Below are positions 16,201-25,287 of a DNA stretch of 58,325 nucleotides, one piece after another. The notes under the pieces were generated by a model that did no database searches, had not been told where the DNA came from, and saw only the letters and a list, made by a program, of their open reading frames with translations. The position numbers and the translations under genes are program-made. The DNA is taken from contig CANJYB010000026.1 of NCBI GenBank assembly GCA_947479085.1, forward strand, positions 1-58,325, written 5' to 3'. Each line of letters begins with the position of its first letter. Position 1 is the stretch's first letter. This DNA comes from Bacteroidota bacterium (lineage in GTDB: Bacteria; Bacteroidota; Bacteroidia; 2-12-FULL-35-15).

Positions 16201-18557
16201 TTACAGCGGGACAAGGAACAAATTCAATTACTGTTACTTTTGGAGCAACAGTAGGAAATATATCTGTTACTGAAACCAGCACTTGTGGTGTGGGTGCTCC
16301 CGTAAATTTTGCTGTTGCAATAAGTGCAATCCCTGTAACATCAGCAATTACCGGCACTACACCTGTTTGTCCGAATGCAGTTGGAATAGTATATTCGGTA
16401 ACTAATACCGCTGGTTCAACCTATAACTGGACTGTTCCGGCAGGCGCAACTATTACATCAGGACAAGGAACAAATTCAATTACTGTGGATTTCGGAGCAA
16501 CCGGAGGAACTATTGATGTAACTGAAACAAGTACGTGCGGAGCGGGTGTGCCAGTTAATTTTGCAGTAGCAGTAGGTGCAATACCTTTAACATCAGCCAT
16601 AACTGGTACTACCCCTGTTTGTCCGAATGCAGTTGGAATTATTTATTCGGTAACAAATACTGCGGGCTCTACTTATAATTGGACTGTTCCGGCAGGTGCT
16701 TTTATTACCGCAGGGCAAGGAACAAATTCGATAACAGTTACTTTTGGAGCAACAGGTGGAACCATAGATGTAACAGAAACAAGCACTTGCGGTATAGGTA
16801 CACCGGTAAGTTTAGCAGTTGTTACAAGTAACATTCCTATAACATCAGCAATAACAGGTACCACACCCGTTTGTCCAAATGCAGTTGGAGTCATATATTC
16901 TGTAACAAATACTGCTGGCTCTACCTATAATTGGAACGTTCCAGCTGGAGCGGTAATTACAGCAGGTCAAGGAACAAATTCGATAACTGTTACTTTTGGT
17001 GCAACGGGAGGGAACATTGATGTTACAGAAACAAGTACATGTGGCGTTGGTGTTCCTGTTAATTTTGCTGTAGTCGTTAACACAACACCTGTAACATCAG
17101 CAATAACAGGCACTACTCCACTTTGTCCGAATGCTGTTGGAATAATTTATTCAGTAACCAATACCATTGGTTCCACTTACAATTGGACTGTCCCGACTGG
17201 TGCAGTAATTACAGCAGGTCAAGGAACTAATGCTATTACTGTAACATTTGGAACAACACCAGGAAATGTGAGCGTAACTGAAACCAGTGCATGTGGAGTA
17301 GGAACTCCTGTTAATTTTGCAGTAACGTTTAATGTACTTCCTTCAACATCAGCAATAATAGGCACTACACCTATTTGTCCTAATAGTATAGGACTTGTTT
17401 ATTCAGTAACAACAACTGCCGGCTCCTCTTACAATTGGTCAGTACCGGCTGGAGCAATTATTACAGCCGGTCAAGGAACCAATTCTATTACGGTTACTTT
17501 TGGTGCTACAGCAGGAACAATTACTGTTACAGAAACAAATGCTTGTGGAGCAGGAACTCCCATAACATTTACAGTCGCCTTAATTCCGCCTTTGGTTGTA
17601 ACTGTAAATCCTCCATCATCTACTTTATGTTCGGGCTCAAGTGTTTCGCTTACAGCAATTGGTGCAACCACCTATAATTGGCTTCCGAATGCAGGATTAA
17701 ATACTTCCATTGGTGCTACAGTTGTTTCTACACCAATATCCACTATTACTTACACTGTAACAGGGGCTGTTGGTCTTTGTTATTCCACAGCTACAGTAAC
17801 TGTAACCATTATTCCAACACCTGTTGCCAGTGGCGGCTTAGACCAATCATTTTGTTTAGGACAATCAGCACAATTGAATGCTTCAGGAGGTACAAGTTAT
17901 TCGTGGCAGCCAACAATAGGATTAGATAATCCATTAATACCTAACCCCATTGCATCACCAATTGCTACAACTACATATACTGTTACAGTGACGAATGGAG
18001 GAATATGTACTGCAACTGACAATGTATTGGTAACAGTATTTCCTTTGCCAAGTGCAAGCGCAGGAGCAGATGCCACCATTTTAATAAATGAATCAACAGT
18101 ACTTTATGGTACAGGATCCGGAACTTTATTGTGGGGCGAGTCCGGATTTAATAATACATTAAGTTGCAACACCTGCTCTAACCCAATAGCAACACCTACA
18201 GACAATGCTTATTATTTTTTAACGGTAACAGATGCTAACGGATGTACCGATTCAGATACTGTTTTTATCAACGTAAATACCGATTTTGGTTTATATATTC
18301 CTAACGCTTTTACCCCGTCAGAAGGAACAACGAACCTTGTTTTTGCTGCAAAAGGATTTGGAATTAAAACTTTGGAAATGACAATATATAATCGCTGGGG
18401 AGAAAAACTATTTGAAACCACAGAACTTGACAAAGGTTGGGATGGAACTCTAAATGGTAATCCTGTTGAATCAGGAGTATATGTCTATTCGATAACAGCT
18501 AAGCCATTTAAAGGAGATGTAATTAAACGGATAGGGCACGTAACATTGATTGAATAA
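13293..18557 (+). CDS. Giant secreted repeat protein with type B T9SS sorting domain
   Basis: A 1754-residue protein exported by Sec and then the type IX system to the cell surface or medium. It has a signal peptide (MKKLLLFFSVLCLQNILFAQ), an N-terminal beta domain (about residues 48-210) typical of large Bacteroidota surface proteins, Ig-like and PKD-like modules (YLWTFGDGG near 450), ten tandem 84-residue modules (about 600-1435, each with PVCPN, YNWTVPAGA and GQGTNSITVTFG), and two more Ig-like modules. The last 85 residues are a gliding-motility-associated C-terminal domain (IPNAFTPS, IYNRWGEKLFE, GWDGTLNGNPVESGVYVY), which marks type B T9SS cargo. Likely an adhesin or matrix protein; ligand unknown. 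Confidence 0.9.
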   Translation: MKKLLLFFSVLCLQNILFAQVANDDYALKLQAKLAGLHPPSTRAVLRSDPEQDCNSAIPVCQYTYSQNVSYSGEGNTQEIPGNTCLASNELNSVWYIFTVQASGSENFQITPNNSSDDYDFALYNITGQNCSGIASGAITPIRCNYSATSGNTGLSASGTNASEPASGSNQSTTLAVTTGQTYVLIVSNYSSTQNGYTLNFQQGAGAANIFDNVPPTPASVIAPCGSSTITLVTSEPVLCSTISPSGSEYTITGTGGPYTISSSSGINCGNSTLQININISPALSGTGPWTLNIASGSDGDVLIDNCGNQMVPTSIVFPTSPSVAAITGPGVVCSGTTVALTASNGSSWAWTGPAGFTATTQTISIAPTASGTYNCNITFGTCGSSSASYNVTVKASPTASFTINPNPVCVGVPVTFTNTSVMAQTCMLLGLPQGTPCPCGFLQTCGTPSNQGLFVNYLWTFGDGGTSFYLLGIGAFSPTHTYTAPGTYTVTLTITDNFSGCTASTAQTITVLANSGPLTITPATVTICPGQSTNLTASGGSSYTWTSNPVGFNGIGATVSVSPLVTTTYNVTSPGCSGALNASAVVTVSGAAIATSIITGVTPVCPNQAGVVYSVVNTVGSTYNWTVPVGAVITAGQGTNSITVTFGATAGTVSVTESNSCGSGTPINFAVALGAPPVTSAITGSTPVCPNAVGIVYSVTNTTGSNYNWTVPVGAVITAGQGTNSITVTFGATAGTVSVTESNSCGSGAPVNFAVAISAIPVTSAITGSTPVCPNAVGIVYSVTNTTGSTYNWTVPAGAVITAGQGTNSITVTFGATGGNISVTETSTCGVGAPINFAVAISSIPVTSAITGTIPVCPNAVGIIYSVTNTAGSTYNWTVPAGAVITAGQGTNSITVTFGATGGNISVTETSTCGVGAPVNFAVTISSIPVTSAITGTTPVCANATGIVYSVTNTAGSTYNWTVPAGASITAGQGTNSITVTFGATVGNISVTETSTCGVGAPVNFAVAISAIPVTSAITGTTPVCPNAVGIVYSVTNTAGSTYNWTVPAGATITSGQGTNSITVDFGATGGTIDVTETSTCGAGVPVNFAVAVGAIPLTSAITGTTPVCPNAVGIIYSVTNTAGSTYNWTVPAGAFITAGQGTNSITVTFGATGGTIDVTETSTCGIGTPVSLAVVTSNIPITSAITGTTPVCPNAVGVIYSVTNTAGSTYNWNVPAGAVITAGQGTNSITVTFGATGGNIDVTETSTCGVGVPVNFAVVVNTTPVTSAITGTTPLCPNAVGIIYSVTNTIGSTYNWTVPTGAVITAGQGTNAITVTFGTTPGNVSVTETSACGVGTPVNFAVTFNVLPSTSAIIGTTPICPNSIGLVYSVTTTAGSSYNWSVPAGAIITAGQGTNSITVTFGATAGTITVTETNACGAGTPITFTVALIPPLVVTVNPPSSTLCSGSSVSLTAIGATTYNWLPNAGLNTSIGATVVSTPISTITYTVTGAVGLCYSTATVTVTIIPTPVASGGLDQSFCLGQSAQLNASGGTSYSWQPTIGLDNPLIPNPIASPIATTTYTVTVTNGGICTATDNVLVTVFPLPSASAGADATILINESTVLYGTGSGTLLWGESGFNNTLSCNTCSNPIATPTDNAYYFLTVTDANGCTDSDTVFINVNTDFGLYIPNAFTPSEGTTNLVFAAKGFGIKTLEMTIYNRWGEKLFETTELDKGWDGTLNGNPVESGVYVYSITAKPFKGDVIKRIGHVTLIE
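15085..17604 (+). repeat. Ten tandem 252-bp coding repeats
   Basis: The motif CCTGTxTGTCC recurs every 252 bp from 15102 to 17370, marking ten in-frame 84-codon units inside the giant secreted protein. Neighbouring units share long identical nucleotide runs (for instance around 15700 and 15950), while others differ mainly at synonymous sites. This points to ongoing unequal exchange or gene conversion and a copy number likely to vary between strains. Confidence 0.9.
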
Positions 18558-18601
18558 AATTAACTTTTTGTTGCTATATATTAAACAACAGTTATTACTC
18601 T

Positions 18602-19091
18602 TTAAAACTCATTCAGCACTTTTCTTATAATGGAAACACGTTCCATTAATTGTAGTTCAGTAATAATCAAAGGCGGGGCGAATCGAATAATATCTCCATG
18701 AGTTGGTTTAGCTAATAAACCATTTTCCACTAGCTCAAAACATACTTCCTAGGCGGACTTTCCGTTTCGTTTATTAATTAACATTGCACAAAACAAACCT
18801 TTTCCTCTTACCAATTTTATTAATTCCGGATTTTCTGCCTGAATAGATTTTAATTCCTTTAATAATATTTTTCCTAAACACTCAGAATTTTCAGACAATT
18901 CTTCGTCCCTTAATACTGAAAGAGCTGCAACACTTACCTTGCAGGCTAAAGGGTTTACACCATACGTACTTCAATGCTGTCCAGGTTTTATACAAAGCAT
19001 TATTTTATTATTTGCTAATACTGCTGATACTGGATAGGTTCCACCCGAAAGGTCTTTTCCCAAAATCAAAATATCGGGATGTACATTTTCC
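18602..19091 (-). pseudogene. Broken 3' copy of ornithine aminotransferase gene
   Basis: About 490 bp match the 3' part of rocD (20688-21176) at high nucleotide identity through the segment encoding the PLP-lysine region to the stop. The conserved Trp codon in SAWEV has become TAG (18749-18751), the LGKALSGG motif reads LGKDLSGG, and a further stop interrupts the segment after CIKPGQH. The 5' 770 bp are missing and replaced by unrelated sequence at about 19092. It cannot encode an enzyme. Confidence 0.88.
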
Positions 19092-19099
19092 CGCTCTGT

Positions 19100-19356
19100 A
19101 ATTAAACATTTGTCTTTTGTAAATATTATATTCAGGAGTATTTCTAAGTTCTTTAGTAACAAATACAGTTTTATTTTCCTCAATTTTAATGGTGTCTATA
19201 GACAATTGTTTATGAGGAGCCCTGGCCTTTACAACATATTTCCACTCCTATAGTGAAACAGGTCTTTCGCTTTGCTTTAATAACATTGTATCTAAACAGA
19301 CTATTACCGGAGTATTTGATTCAAAAAAAACAATGGCTCGTCCTTTACCTTGTTAG
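19100..19356 (-). pseudogene. Broken paralogue of the neighbouring 19864-20592 gene
   Basis: On the minus strand the frame reads GKGRAIVFFESNTPVIVCLD, a stop after SERPVSL, then [20 protein letters not shown] and [16 protein letters not shown]. Its layout parallels the N-terminal domain of the intact neighbour (RGFVRLRIYGLYKPLCRLD, HRVRIWEPTLTLIDSSINIK, ANDTVKYSFMVQQE). I infer a decayed member of the same family, cut off at 3' by the rocD fragment. Similarity is by eye only. Confidence 0.5.
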
Positions 19357-19450
19357 AAAGTTTGAGCAATAAGAGAGTAGATATTTAAAAAAAACAGGGA
19401 AGAAAAAATAGCGAATTGATACTTTTCATCTCCTTACTGTTATAAACACA

Positions 19451-19852
19451 TTATTGAGTAGTGCAATCAAAACCATCCGAAAGAGAAGTGTAGCCTACTT
19501 CAAAATTTAGTTTAACCTGGTAGGAATAGGTTGTTCCGATAACCGAAGTAGAGTCAAGAATTGATTCTTGCTGATGAGAACCATAAAAGTAGGACGCTCT
19601 TGGCACTCGTTTTAAATAGGCACCATTTCTATACACAAGTAAATTTTGATAATAAGTAGTAGAAGTAGCCACATTTATTTGGTTAAAGTGGTTACTTGCA
19701 TCAATTATTATTGTTGAAGCCCCTGTAATATTAACTACTTTAGTACCTGTATAATCCTTATCGTATGGATTATCATTTAATTTAGTGTCTTTTAATTTGC
19801 TGCAGCCGGAAAACGTAAATACCAGTAATAATAGAGAGAATAAATGCTTCAT
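19451..19852 (-). CDS. Predicted lipoprotein with fibronectin-like domain
   Basis: Starting at MKHLFSLLLLVFTFSGC gives a type II signal peptide with lipidation at the Cys of FSGC; the longer frame from 19894 would bury this signal, so I chose 19852. The mature part is about 115 residues, mostly beta (VVNITGASTIIIDASNHFNQ, SVIGTTYSYQVKLNFEVGY), resembling a fibronectin type III or Ig-like fold. It follows the 19864-20592 gene on the same strand with 11 bp between them, so the two are probably one transcript encoding envelope proteins. Function unknown. Confidence 0.7.
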   Translation of the reverse strand: MKHLFSLLLLVFTFSGCSKLKDTKLNDNPYDKDYTGTKVVNITGASTIIIDASNHFNQINVATSTTYYQNLLVYRNGAYLKRVPRASYFYGSHQQESILDSTSVIGTTYSYQVKLNFEVGYTSLSDGFDCTTQ

Positions 19853-19863
19853 ACCTTTTAATT

Positions 19864-20592
19864 TTAAAATTTCATTATTAGTCCACATAACCAATTTTTA
19901 TTGCCAACAGAAGGGTAAATATTAAAGTCCACTTTTGATAATAAAGTATCCTGTTGCTTATAAACAGGTATTGGAACCTTTTTTTGCTTAATAAGAATTC
20001 TTACGTAATTTATTGCCAGAACACCTGCTGCGGCATAAATCCCATATTCAAGCTTTTTATAATTATCATACTTCTTTTTATACATTTCAAAATCTCCTTT
20101 CTGTTTATCCAGATTAGCCTGACTTCCTGATCTTGAATATACATCTTTGGCATGCAAGGCATTATTATATTGTCTTTCAACGGGAACTTGTTCTATATAC
20201 ATTCCCAATCCTACAGTCATAGCTACTAAAATCGGAGAGAAAAAAAGACGCCTGTTTCTGACAGATCTGTAATTTCTGTAATTATATCTATAGACTACAA
20301 AAGCTCGTTCCTGTTGTACCATAAAACTATACTTCACTGTATCATTCGCTTTTATGTTAATGGAAGAATCTATTAAAGTTAAAGTTGGTTCCCAAATCCT
20401 AACTCTGTGGACTCCGGGAGATAGACTTAGCAAGGTGTCATTAGTATTCAATTTGGCAGTATCTAAGCGGCATAATGGTTTATATAAACCATAAATGCGA
20501 AGCCGAACAAATCCCCTTTCTTCAGGATTCTGGGCTTGCAAAATAGCCGTAAAAGAAACAAATAAAAAAAGTAGAATAGTTTTAAATTTCAT
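19864..20592 (-). CDS. Envelope protein with PEGA-like N-terminal domain
   Basis: A 242-residue exported protein. The signal peptide is MKFKTILLFLFVSFTAILQAQ. The following 75 residues resemble a PEGA-type carboxypeptidase-regulatory fold (FVRLRIYG, LSPGVHRVRIWEPTLTLIDS). A hydrophobic helix (FFSPILVAMTVGLGMYI) precedes a coiled-coil stretch, a second hydrophobic segment (YGIYAAAGVLAINYVRILI), and a short tail. This suggests an inner-membrane protein with an exposed domain. A decayed relative lies 0.5 kb away at 19100. The gene heads a likely two-gene unit with the lipoprotein that follows. Confidence 0.65.
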   Translation of the reverse strand: MKFKTILLFLFVSFTAILQAQNPEERGFVRLRIYGLYKPLCRLDTAKLNTNDTLLSLSPGVHRVRIWEPTLTLIDSSINIKANDTVKYSFMVQQERAFVVYRYNYRNYRSVRNRRLFFSPILVAMTVGLGMYIEQVPVERQYNNALHAKDVYSRSGSQANLDKQKGDFEMYKKKYDNYKKLEYGIYAAAGVLAINYVRILIKQKKVPIPVYKQQDTLLSKVDFNIYPSVGNKNWLCGLIMKF

Positions 20593-20687
20593 AGATTAAT
20601 ACTGCTAAAATTTTAAATAGGTACATACTTTCCTGAAAGAAAGGTTAATTAAAACTCCTTTCTAACAGTTAACAATGATTAGATTAA

Positions 20688-21929
20688 TTAGAATTTGGTG
20701 ATTACTTTTCGAATGATGGAAACACATTCCATTAATTGTTGTTCAGTAATAATCAAAGGCGGGGCGAATCGAATAATATCTCCATGAGTTGGTTTAGCAA
20801 GTAAACCATCATTCATTAACTCTAAACATACTTCCCAGGCGGACTTTCCGTTTCGTTCATTAATTATCATTGCGCAAAACAAACCTTTCCCTCTTACCAA
20901 TTTTATTAATTCCGGGTTTTCTGCCTGAATAGAATTTAATTCTTTTAATAATATTTTTCCTAAACGCTCCGAATTTTCTGACAATTCTTCGTCCCTTAAT
21001 ACTGAAAGAGCAGCAACGCTTACCTTGCAGGCTATAGGGTTTCCACCATACGTACTTCCATGCTGTCCGGGTTTTATACAAAGCATTATTTCATTATTTG
21101 CCAAAACAGCTGACACGGGATATGTTCCACCAGAAAGCGCTTTTCCCAATATTAAAATATCAGGATGTACATTTTCGTGATCACAAGCCAGGCGTTTACC
21201 TGTACGACCTAAACCTGATTGTATTTCATCGGCAATGAATAAAACATTGTTTTGTTTACACAAGTCATAACATTTTTTTAAATATCCTTCATCAGGAACA
21301 ACTACCCCTGCTTCTCCTTGTATAGGCTCAATTAAAAACCCTGCTACAGTTTTATCTTTCAAAGCTTCTGTTAAAGCATCCACATTATTATATTCTACAG
21401 AAATAATTCCAGGAGTAAATGGACCGAAATTGTTTTTTGCATCAGGGTCGCTACTTGCAGAGACAATTGAAATGGTTCGGCCATGAAAATTATTTTTGCA
21501 AACTATAATTTTAGCCTCGTTTGATGCAACACCTTTTACTTCGTAAGCCCATTTACGAGCTAATTTTAAAGCTGTCTCCACTCCTTCGGCTCCGGTATTC
21601 ATAGGTAATACTTTGTCGAAACAAAAGTAAGAAGTAACAAACTGTTCGTATTCTCCCAAACAATCATTATAAAAAGCACGGGAAGTAAGTGTTAACTTCT
21701 GAGCCTGTTCAATCATTGCGGCAACTATCTTAGGATGACAATGCCCCTGGTTTACTGCGCTGTAAGCTGATAAGAAATCAAAATACTGTTTGCCGTTTAC
21801 ATCCCAGACAAATACTCCTTCTCCCCGCTCCAATACCACAGGTAGTGGATGATAATTATGCGCTCCGTATTTATCTTCTAATTCTATTGCCTTTTCAGAG
21901 GCTATTCTATTGCTCATAAGAGTTTCCAT
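20688..21929 (-). CDS. rocD: Ornithine aminotransferase
   Basis: PLP-dependent class III aminotransferase that converts L-ornithine and 2-oxoglutarate to glutamate-5-semialdehyde and glutamate, linking arginine breakdown to proline and glutamate. Diagnostic features are [20 protein letters not shown] at the N-terminus, [31 protein letters not shown], and the Schiff-base lysine in [17 protein letters not shown]. Length (about 413 aa) is normal. I start at ATG 21929 because the longer frame uses TTG and runs into the -7 promoter element at 21948-21955. A broken second copy of its 3' end lies at 18602. Divergent from rlmD, with 90 bp between start codons. Confidence 0.95.
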   Translation of the reverse strand: METLMSNRIASEKAIELEDKYGAHNYHPLPVVLERGEGVFVWDVNGKQYFDFLSAYSAVNQGHCHPKIVAAMIEQAQKLTLTSRAFYNDCLGEYEQFVTSYFCFDKVLPMNTGAEGVETALKLARKWAYEVKGVASNEAKIIVCKNNFHGRTISIVSASSDPDAKNNFGPFTPGIISVEYNNVDALTEALKDKTVAGFLIEPIQGEAGVVVPDEGYLKKCYDLCKQNNVLFIADEIQSGLGRTGKRLACDHENVHPDILILGKALSGGTYPVSAVLANNEIMLCIKPGQHGSTYGGNPIACKVSVAALSVLRDEELSENSERLGKILLKELNSIQAENPELIKLVRGKGLFCAMIINERNGKSAWEVCLELMNDGLLAKPTHGDIIRFAPPLIITEQQLMECVSIIRKVITKF

Positions 21930-21947
21930 AAAAAAATATTTATCAGA

Positions 21948-21955
21948 CAAAATTA
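21948..21955 (-). promoter_or_regulatory. TAnnTTTG promoter element of rocD
   Basis: Minus-strand TAATTTTG lies 18 bp upstream of ATG 21929. It predicts a very short leader and decides the rocD start. Confidence 0.55.
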
Positions 21956-22003
21956 AGGAAATTAATTGAACTGGAAAGTGAAGCCAAGCAATGGAAACTT
22001 TGC

Positions 22004-22011
22004 TACTTTTG
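22004..22011 (+). promoter_or_regulatory. TAnnTTTG promoter element of rlmD
   Basis: TACTTTTG lies only 8 bp before ATG 22020, so the transcript should be leaderless or nearly so. It rules out the upstream ATG at 21966. Confidence 0.6.
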
Positions 22012-22019
22012 CGCCAACG

Positions 22020-23450
22020 ATGAGAAATAATAAAAAAATATTACCAATACTGGAGAATGTCAGTGTGGTTGATGCCAGTTCAGATGGACAATCTGTAGGG
22101 AAAGTGGACGATTACGTGGTTTTTATAAAAGATGCTATCCCCGGAGATATTGTGGATGTTCAGATTACTAGAAAGAAAAACAAATTCAGGGAAGGTAAAG
22201 CCATTAAAATACATTCTTTTTCTGAAAAGAGAACAGAGCCTGTTTGCAGTCATTTTGGGGTATGCGGAGGTTGTAAATGGCAGAACATGAATTATGAATG
22301 GCAATTGTTTTACAAACAGAAACAGGTTGCAGATGCACTTACACGTATTGCAAAGATTGACCTTCCGGAGATAGAGAAAATTATTCCTTCAGAAAAAATA
22401 TATCATTACCGAAACAAACTGGAATTTACTTTCTCCAATAAAAAATGGCTGACATTGGAACAAGTGAATGACAAAAGCATTGCATTTGGTGAAGGAAAAG
22501 ATGAGATAACAAGGAATGCCCTTGGTTTTCATATTCCGGGAATGTTTGATAAGATATTGGATATTGATACCTGTTACTTGCAGGAAGAACCATCGAATGC
22601 TATAAGAAATGAAATAAGGAAGTATGCATTAGAAAACAATTTACCTTTCTTTGATTTACGCGACCAGATAGGATTGCTTAGAAACATTATTATCCGCAGC
22701 ACCTCAACCGGAGAATGGATGTTGATTGTGGCTTTTCATTACGAAGATAAATCAGCTATTGAAAATTTATTAAATCATCTTTCAGAAAAATTTCCACAAA
22801 TCACTTCGTTACAATATGTAATTAATCCTAAAAAAAATGATACCATCAGTGACCTGGAAATAAAATTATTCAAGGGGAACGACAGTATTTATGAAAACAT
22901 GGAAGGTTTGAAATTTAAAATAGGACCAAAAAGTTTTTATCAAACCAATTCCGAACAGGCCTATCAGTTGTACAAAGTAACCCGTGATTTTGCTGCTATA
23001 CAACCAGGTGACATTGTTTATGATTTATATACAGGAACAGGAACCATCGCCAACTTTGTGGCGCATCAGGCCAAGAAGGTGGTGGGTGTTGAATATGTTC
23101 CTGCGGCAATAGAAGACGCAAAAATTAATTCTCAATTAAATTCTATTTCCAATACTTCTTTTTATGCCGGAGATTTAAAAGATGTGCTGAATAATGATTT
23201 TATTAATGAAAATGGTACGCCTGATATCATTATAACTGACCCGCCAAGGGCCGGAATGCACGAAGATGTGACTATGAAGATTTTAGAAATAGCTCCAAAA
23301 AGAATAGTTTATGTAAGTTGCAACCCTGCCACACAGGCAAGAGATTTACAATTATTAGATGCTAAATATAAAGTGGTAAAAGTTCAACCGGTTGATATGT
23401 TTCCTCAAACCCACCATGTGGAGAATGTGGTGTTGCTGGAAAAAAGATAA
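22020..23450 (+). CDS. rlmD: 23S rRNA (uracil-5-)-methyltransferase RlmD/RumA type
   Basis: SAM-dependent RNA uracil C5-methyltransferase of the TrmA/RumA family. It has an N-terminal TRAM-type OB domain ([20 protein letters not shown]), an iron-sulfur cluster signature ([12 protein letters not shown]), the SAM-binding motif [16 protein letters not shown], the DPPRAGMH motif, and the nucleophilic Cys in [14 protein letters not shown]. In E. coli RumA modifies U1939 of 23S rRNA; the exact site here is inferred. Start ATG 22020 (about 476 aa) is preferred over 21966 because of the promoter at 22004-22011. Confidence 0.92.
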   Translation: MRNNKKILPILENVSVVDASSDGQSVGKVDDYVVFIKDAIPGDIVDVQITRKKNKFREGKAIKIHSFSEKRTEPVCSHFGVCGGCKWQNMNYEWQLFYKQKQVADALTRIAKIDLPEIEKIIPSEKIYHYRNKLEFTFSNKKWLTLEQVNDKSIAFGEGKDEITRNALGFHIPGMFDKILDIDTCYLQEEPSNAIRNEIRKYALENNLPFFDLRDQIGLLRNIIIRSTSTGEWMLIVAFHYEDKSAIENLLNHLSEKFPQITSLQYVINPKKNDTISDLEIKLFKGNDSIYENMEGLKFKIGPKSFYQTNSEQAYQLYKVTRDFAAIQPGDIVYDLYTGTGTIANFVAHQAKKVVGVEYVPAAIEDAKINSQLNSISNTSFYAGDLKDVLNNDFINENGTPDIIITDPPRAGMHEDVTMKILEIAPKRIVYVSCNPATQARDLQLLDAKYKVVKVQPVDMFPQTHHVENVVLLEKR

Positions 23451-23591
23451 TCTTGAAATTAAAATAAATAATAAAAGTCGTTTCTGGCAAATCCAATCTT
23501 TTTACTCTCACTAACCGATTTTGTAAAAACAGAAATGTTTTTACAAAAAGTTTAACCTTTCCGAAGAAATATTAATCTGTTTTTTCAAAAC

Positions 23592-23906
23592 CTGTGAGCT
23601 TTTTTACCAAACCTTACAACTTTTTCGCCAAAGTTTGAAAACAATTGGCGAAAGTTGTATAACAATTGAAGAAAGTTTGACAACAATTGGCGAAAGTTGT
23701 AAAACAATTGAAGAAAGTTTGACAACAATTGACAAAAGTTGTAAAACAATTGAAGAAAGTTGTTAATCTTTTGGCCAAAGTTTGACAACTTTCGTCAAAA
23801 AGTTGTAAGGTTTCGTGAAAAAGTATCAAACTTTGGCGAAAAAGTATGAAACTTTAGAAAAGGAGCTTCAACTTTTGCACCATAAGGTCGACAATTTGAC
23901 GCAAAA
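23592..23906. repeat. 21-bp repeat array with CAATTG cores, alternating unit classes
   Basis: Fifteen 21-bp units fill 315 bp exactly, with no indel although the outer units differ greatly from the central ones. Six central units share ACAATTG, and they alternate between a TTTGA..CAACAATTG class and a TTGTAAAACAATTG class, giving a 42-bp period; nearly all units end in AAAG or AAAAA. The left end is inverted: TTTCGCCAA (23622-23630) pairs perfectly with TTGGCGAAA (23645-23653). On the right, ACAACTTT (23785-23792) pairs with AAAGTTGT (23799-23806). It lies between the convergent rlmD and ilvE genes. Confidence 0.9.
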
Positions 23907-24032
23907 GGAGTAAAGAATAAGGGAAAAGGTAAAACAAAAGTGTTTGTTATTGAAAATTGAAGATGTTACACTTTGTAACAAGTGCAGTAAGGATAATTTG
24001 AAATCAAGTAAATCCTTCATTCTAAATAAAAA

Positions 24033-24082
24033 CTCCATAAAATCGACCTGGAATAACCGAGTCGATTTTATGGAGCCTTTTT
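24033..24082. terminator. Bidirectional terminator between rlmD and ilvE
   Basis: CTCCATAAAATCGAC pairs perfectly with GTCGATTTTATGGAG around a 13-base loop; T-rich sequence follows on the plus strand and an A-tract precedes the stem, serving the minus strand. It can end transcription of both convergent genes. Confidence 0.88.
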
Positions 24083-24148
24083 ACTTTTAGTATTTCTCTG
24101 TTCTTTTTAACAATAAATCGGAACTAATATATTGTAAAAAGTATCGCT

Positions 24149-25219
24149 CTATATTTTATACATCCAGTTATGAATATCTTCTACTTTTCCTTTTCGGATG
24201 TTATCCAATTCCTGTGAAACGCGATGTGAGAATATACGACCTTCTACCGGTGGAAGTTCATAATCTTTTCCTTCAAAACCGATTAAAGAAATATGTGCTA
24301 TGGTAGCTGCAGTTCCTGTACCAAAGGCCTCTTCGAGGGTACCCCTCTTATGAGCATCAATAACTTCGTCAATACTTATTTTACGCTCCTGAACTTTCAT
24401 TTTCCAATCACGGGCCAATGTTAACACACTGTCGCGCGTTATACCAGCCAATATAGTATCTCCAAGCGGTGGAGTAATTAATACATCATCGATAACAAAC
24501 ATCAGATTCATTGTTCCGGATTCTTCCAGGTAACGATGATTACGACCATCTGTCCAGATGATTTGCTGATAGCCTCTTTGTTGTGCCAGTTTGGTAGGAA
24601 ACAAAGAACGTCCGTAATTACCTGAAGCTTTTACAAATCCTACTCCTCCTTCTACAGCCCTGATAAAGTTAGTTTCTACCAATACTTTTACCGGTTCGTT
24701 ATAATAAGCCCCTCCGGGAGAAGTAATAATATAAAAACGATAATCATCAGATGGCTTTACACCAATATACTCGTCAGTACCTATAATAAAAGGCCTAATA
24801 TAAAGAGAAGCTCCTTCGGTAGTAGGAACCCAATTACTATCTAAACTTATTAATTGTTTCAAACCCTCCATAAATACTTCCTGCGGAATATTTGGCATTG
24901 CCATACGTTCAGCAGAAAGATTTATTCGTTTGTGATTATCCAATGGACGAAATAAAAGCACTTCGCCTTTGTCATTTTTGTAGGCTTTCATACCTTCGAA
25001 AATAGCCTGTCCATAATGCAATGCTGAAGTTGCAGGGCTCATTGGCACCTGGCCATAAGGAATTATTCGCGCATCACCCCACTGTTCATTTTTATAATCA
25101 GAAATAAACATGTGGTCAGCAAAAACTTTTCCGAAATGAAGATCATTAAAATCAATTTCGCTTATTCTTGAATGTGTAGTTTTTTGAACTTTCACAACCG
25201 GTGTTTGTGTTGTAAGCAT
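24149..25219 (-). CDS. ilvE: Branched-chain amino acid aminotransferase
   Basis: PLP-dependent class IV transaminase, 356 aa, catalysing the last step of valine, leucine and isoleucine synthesis and the first step of their degradation. Visible signatures are LHYGQAIFEGMKAYK near residue 67, the catalytic Lys197 in GFVKASGNYG, and YLEESGTMNLMFV. The length and sequence match the large bacterial/eukaryotic BCAT subgroup rather than the 300-aa E. coli form. Its 2-oxoacid products are substrates of the dehydrogenase at 5687. A TAATTTTA near-match to the -7 consensus lies about 20 bp upstream. Confidence 0.95.
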   Translation of the reverse strand: MLTTQTPVVKVQKTTHSRISEIDFNDLHFGKVFADHMFISDYKNEQWGDARIIPYGQVPMSPATSALHYGQAIFEGMKAYKNDKGEVLLFRPLDNHKRINLSAERMAMPNIPQEVFMEGLKQLISLDSNWVPTTEGASLYIRPFIIGTDEYIGVKPSDDYRFYIITSPGGAYYNEPVKVLVETNFIRAVEGGVGFVKASGNYGRSLFPTKLAQQRGYQQIIWTDGRNHRYLEESGTMNLMFVIDDVLITPPLGDTILAGITRDSVLTLARDWKMKVQERKISIDEVIDAHKRGTLEEAFGTGTAATIAHISLIGFEGKDYELPPVEGRIFSHRVSQELDNIRKGKVEDIHNWMYKI

Positions 25220-25287
25220 ATTATCAGGTATTAACTATGCGATAAAATTAGTGATTTAATTTGTTTTGAAAGCAATTTAGGTAATTA

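Noticed and set aside
14219-16894. Several minus-strand frames of 60-109 codons inside the giant secreted protein gene
   Set aside because: They are shadows of the repeated coding sequence and recur with it every 252 bp.
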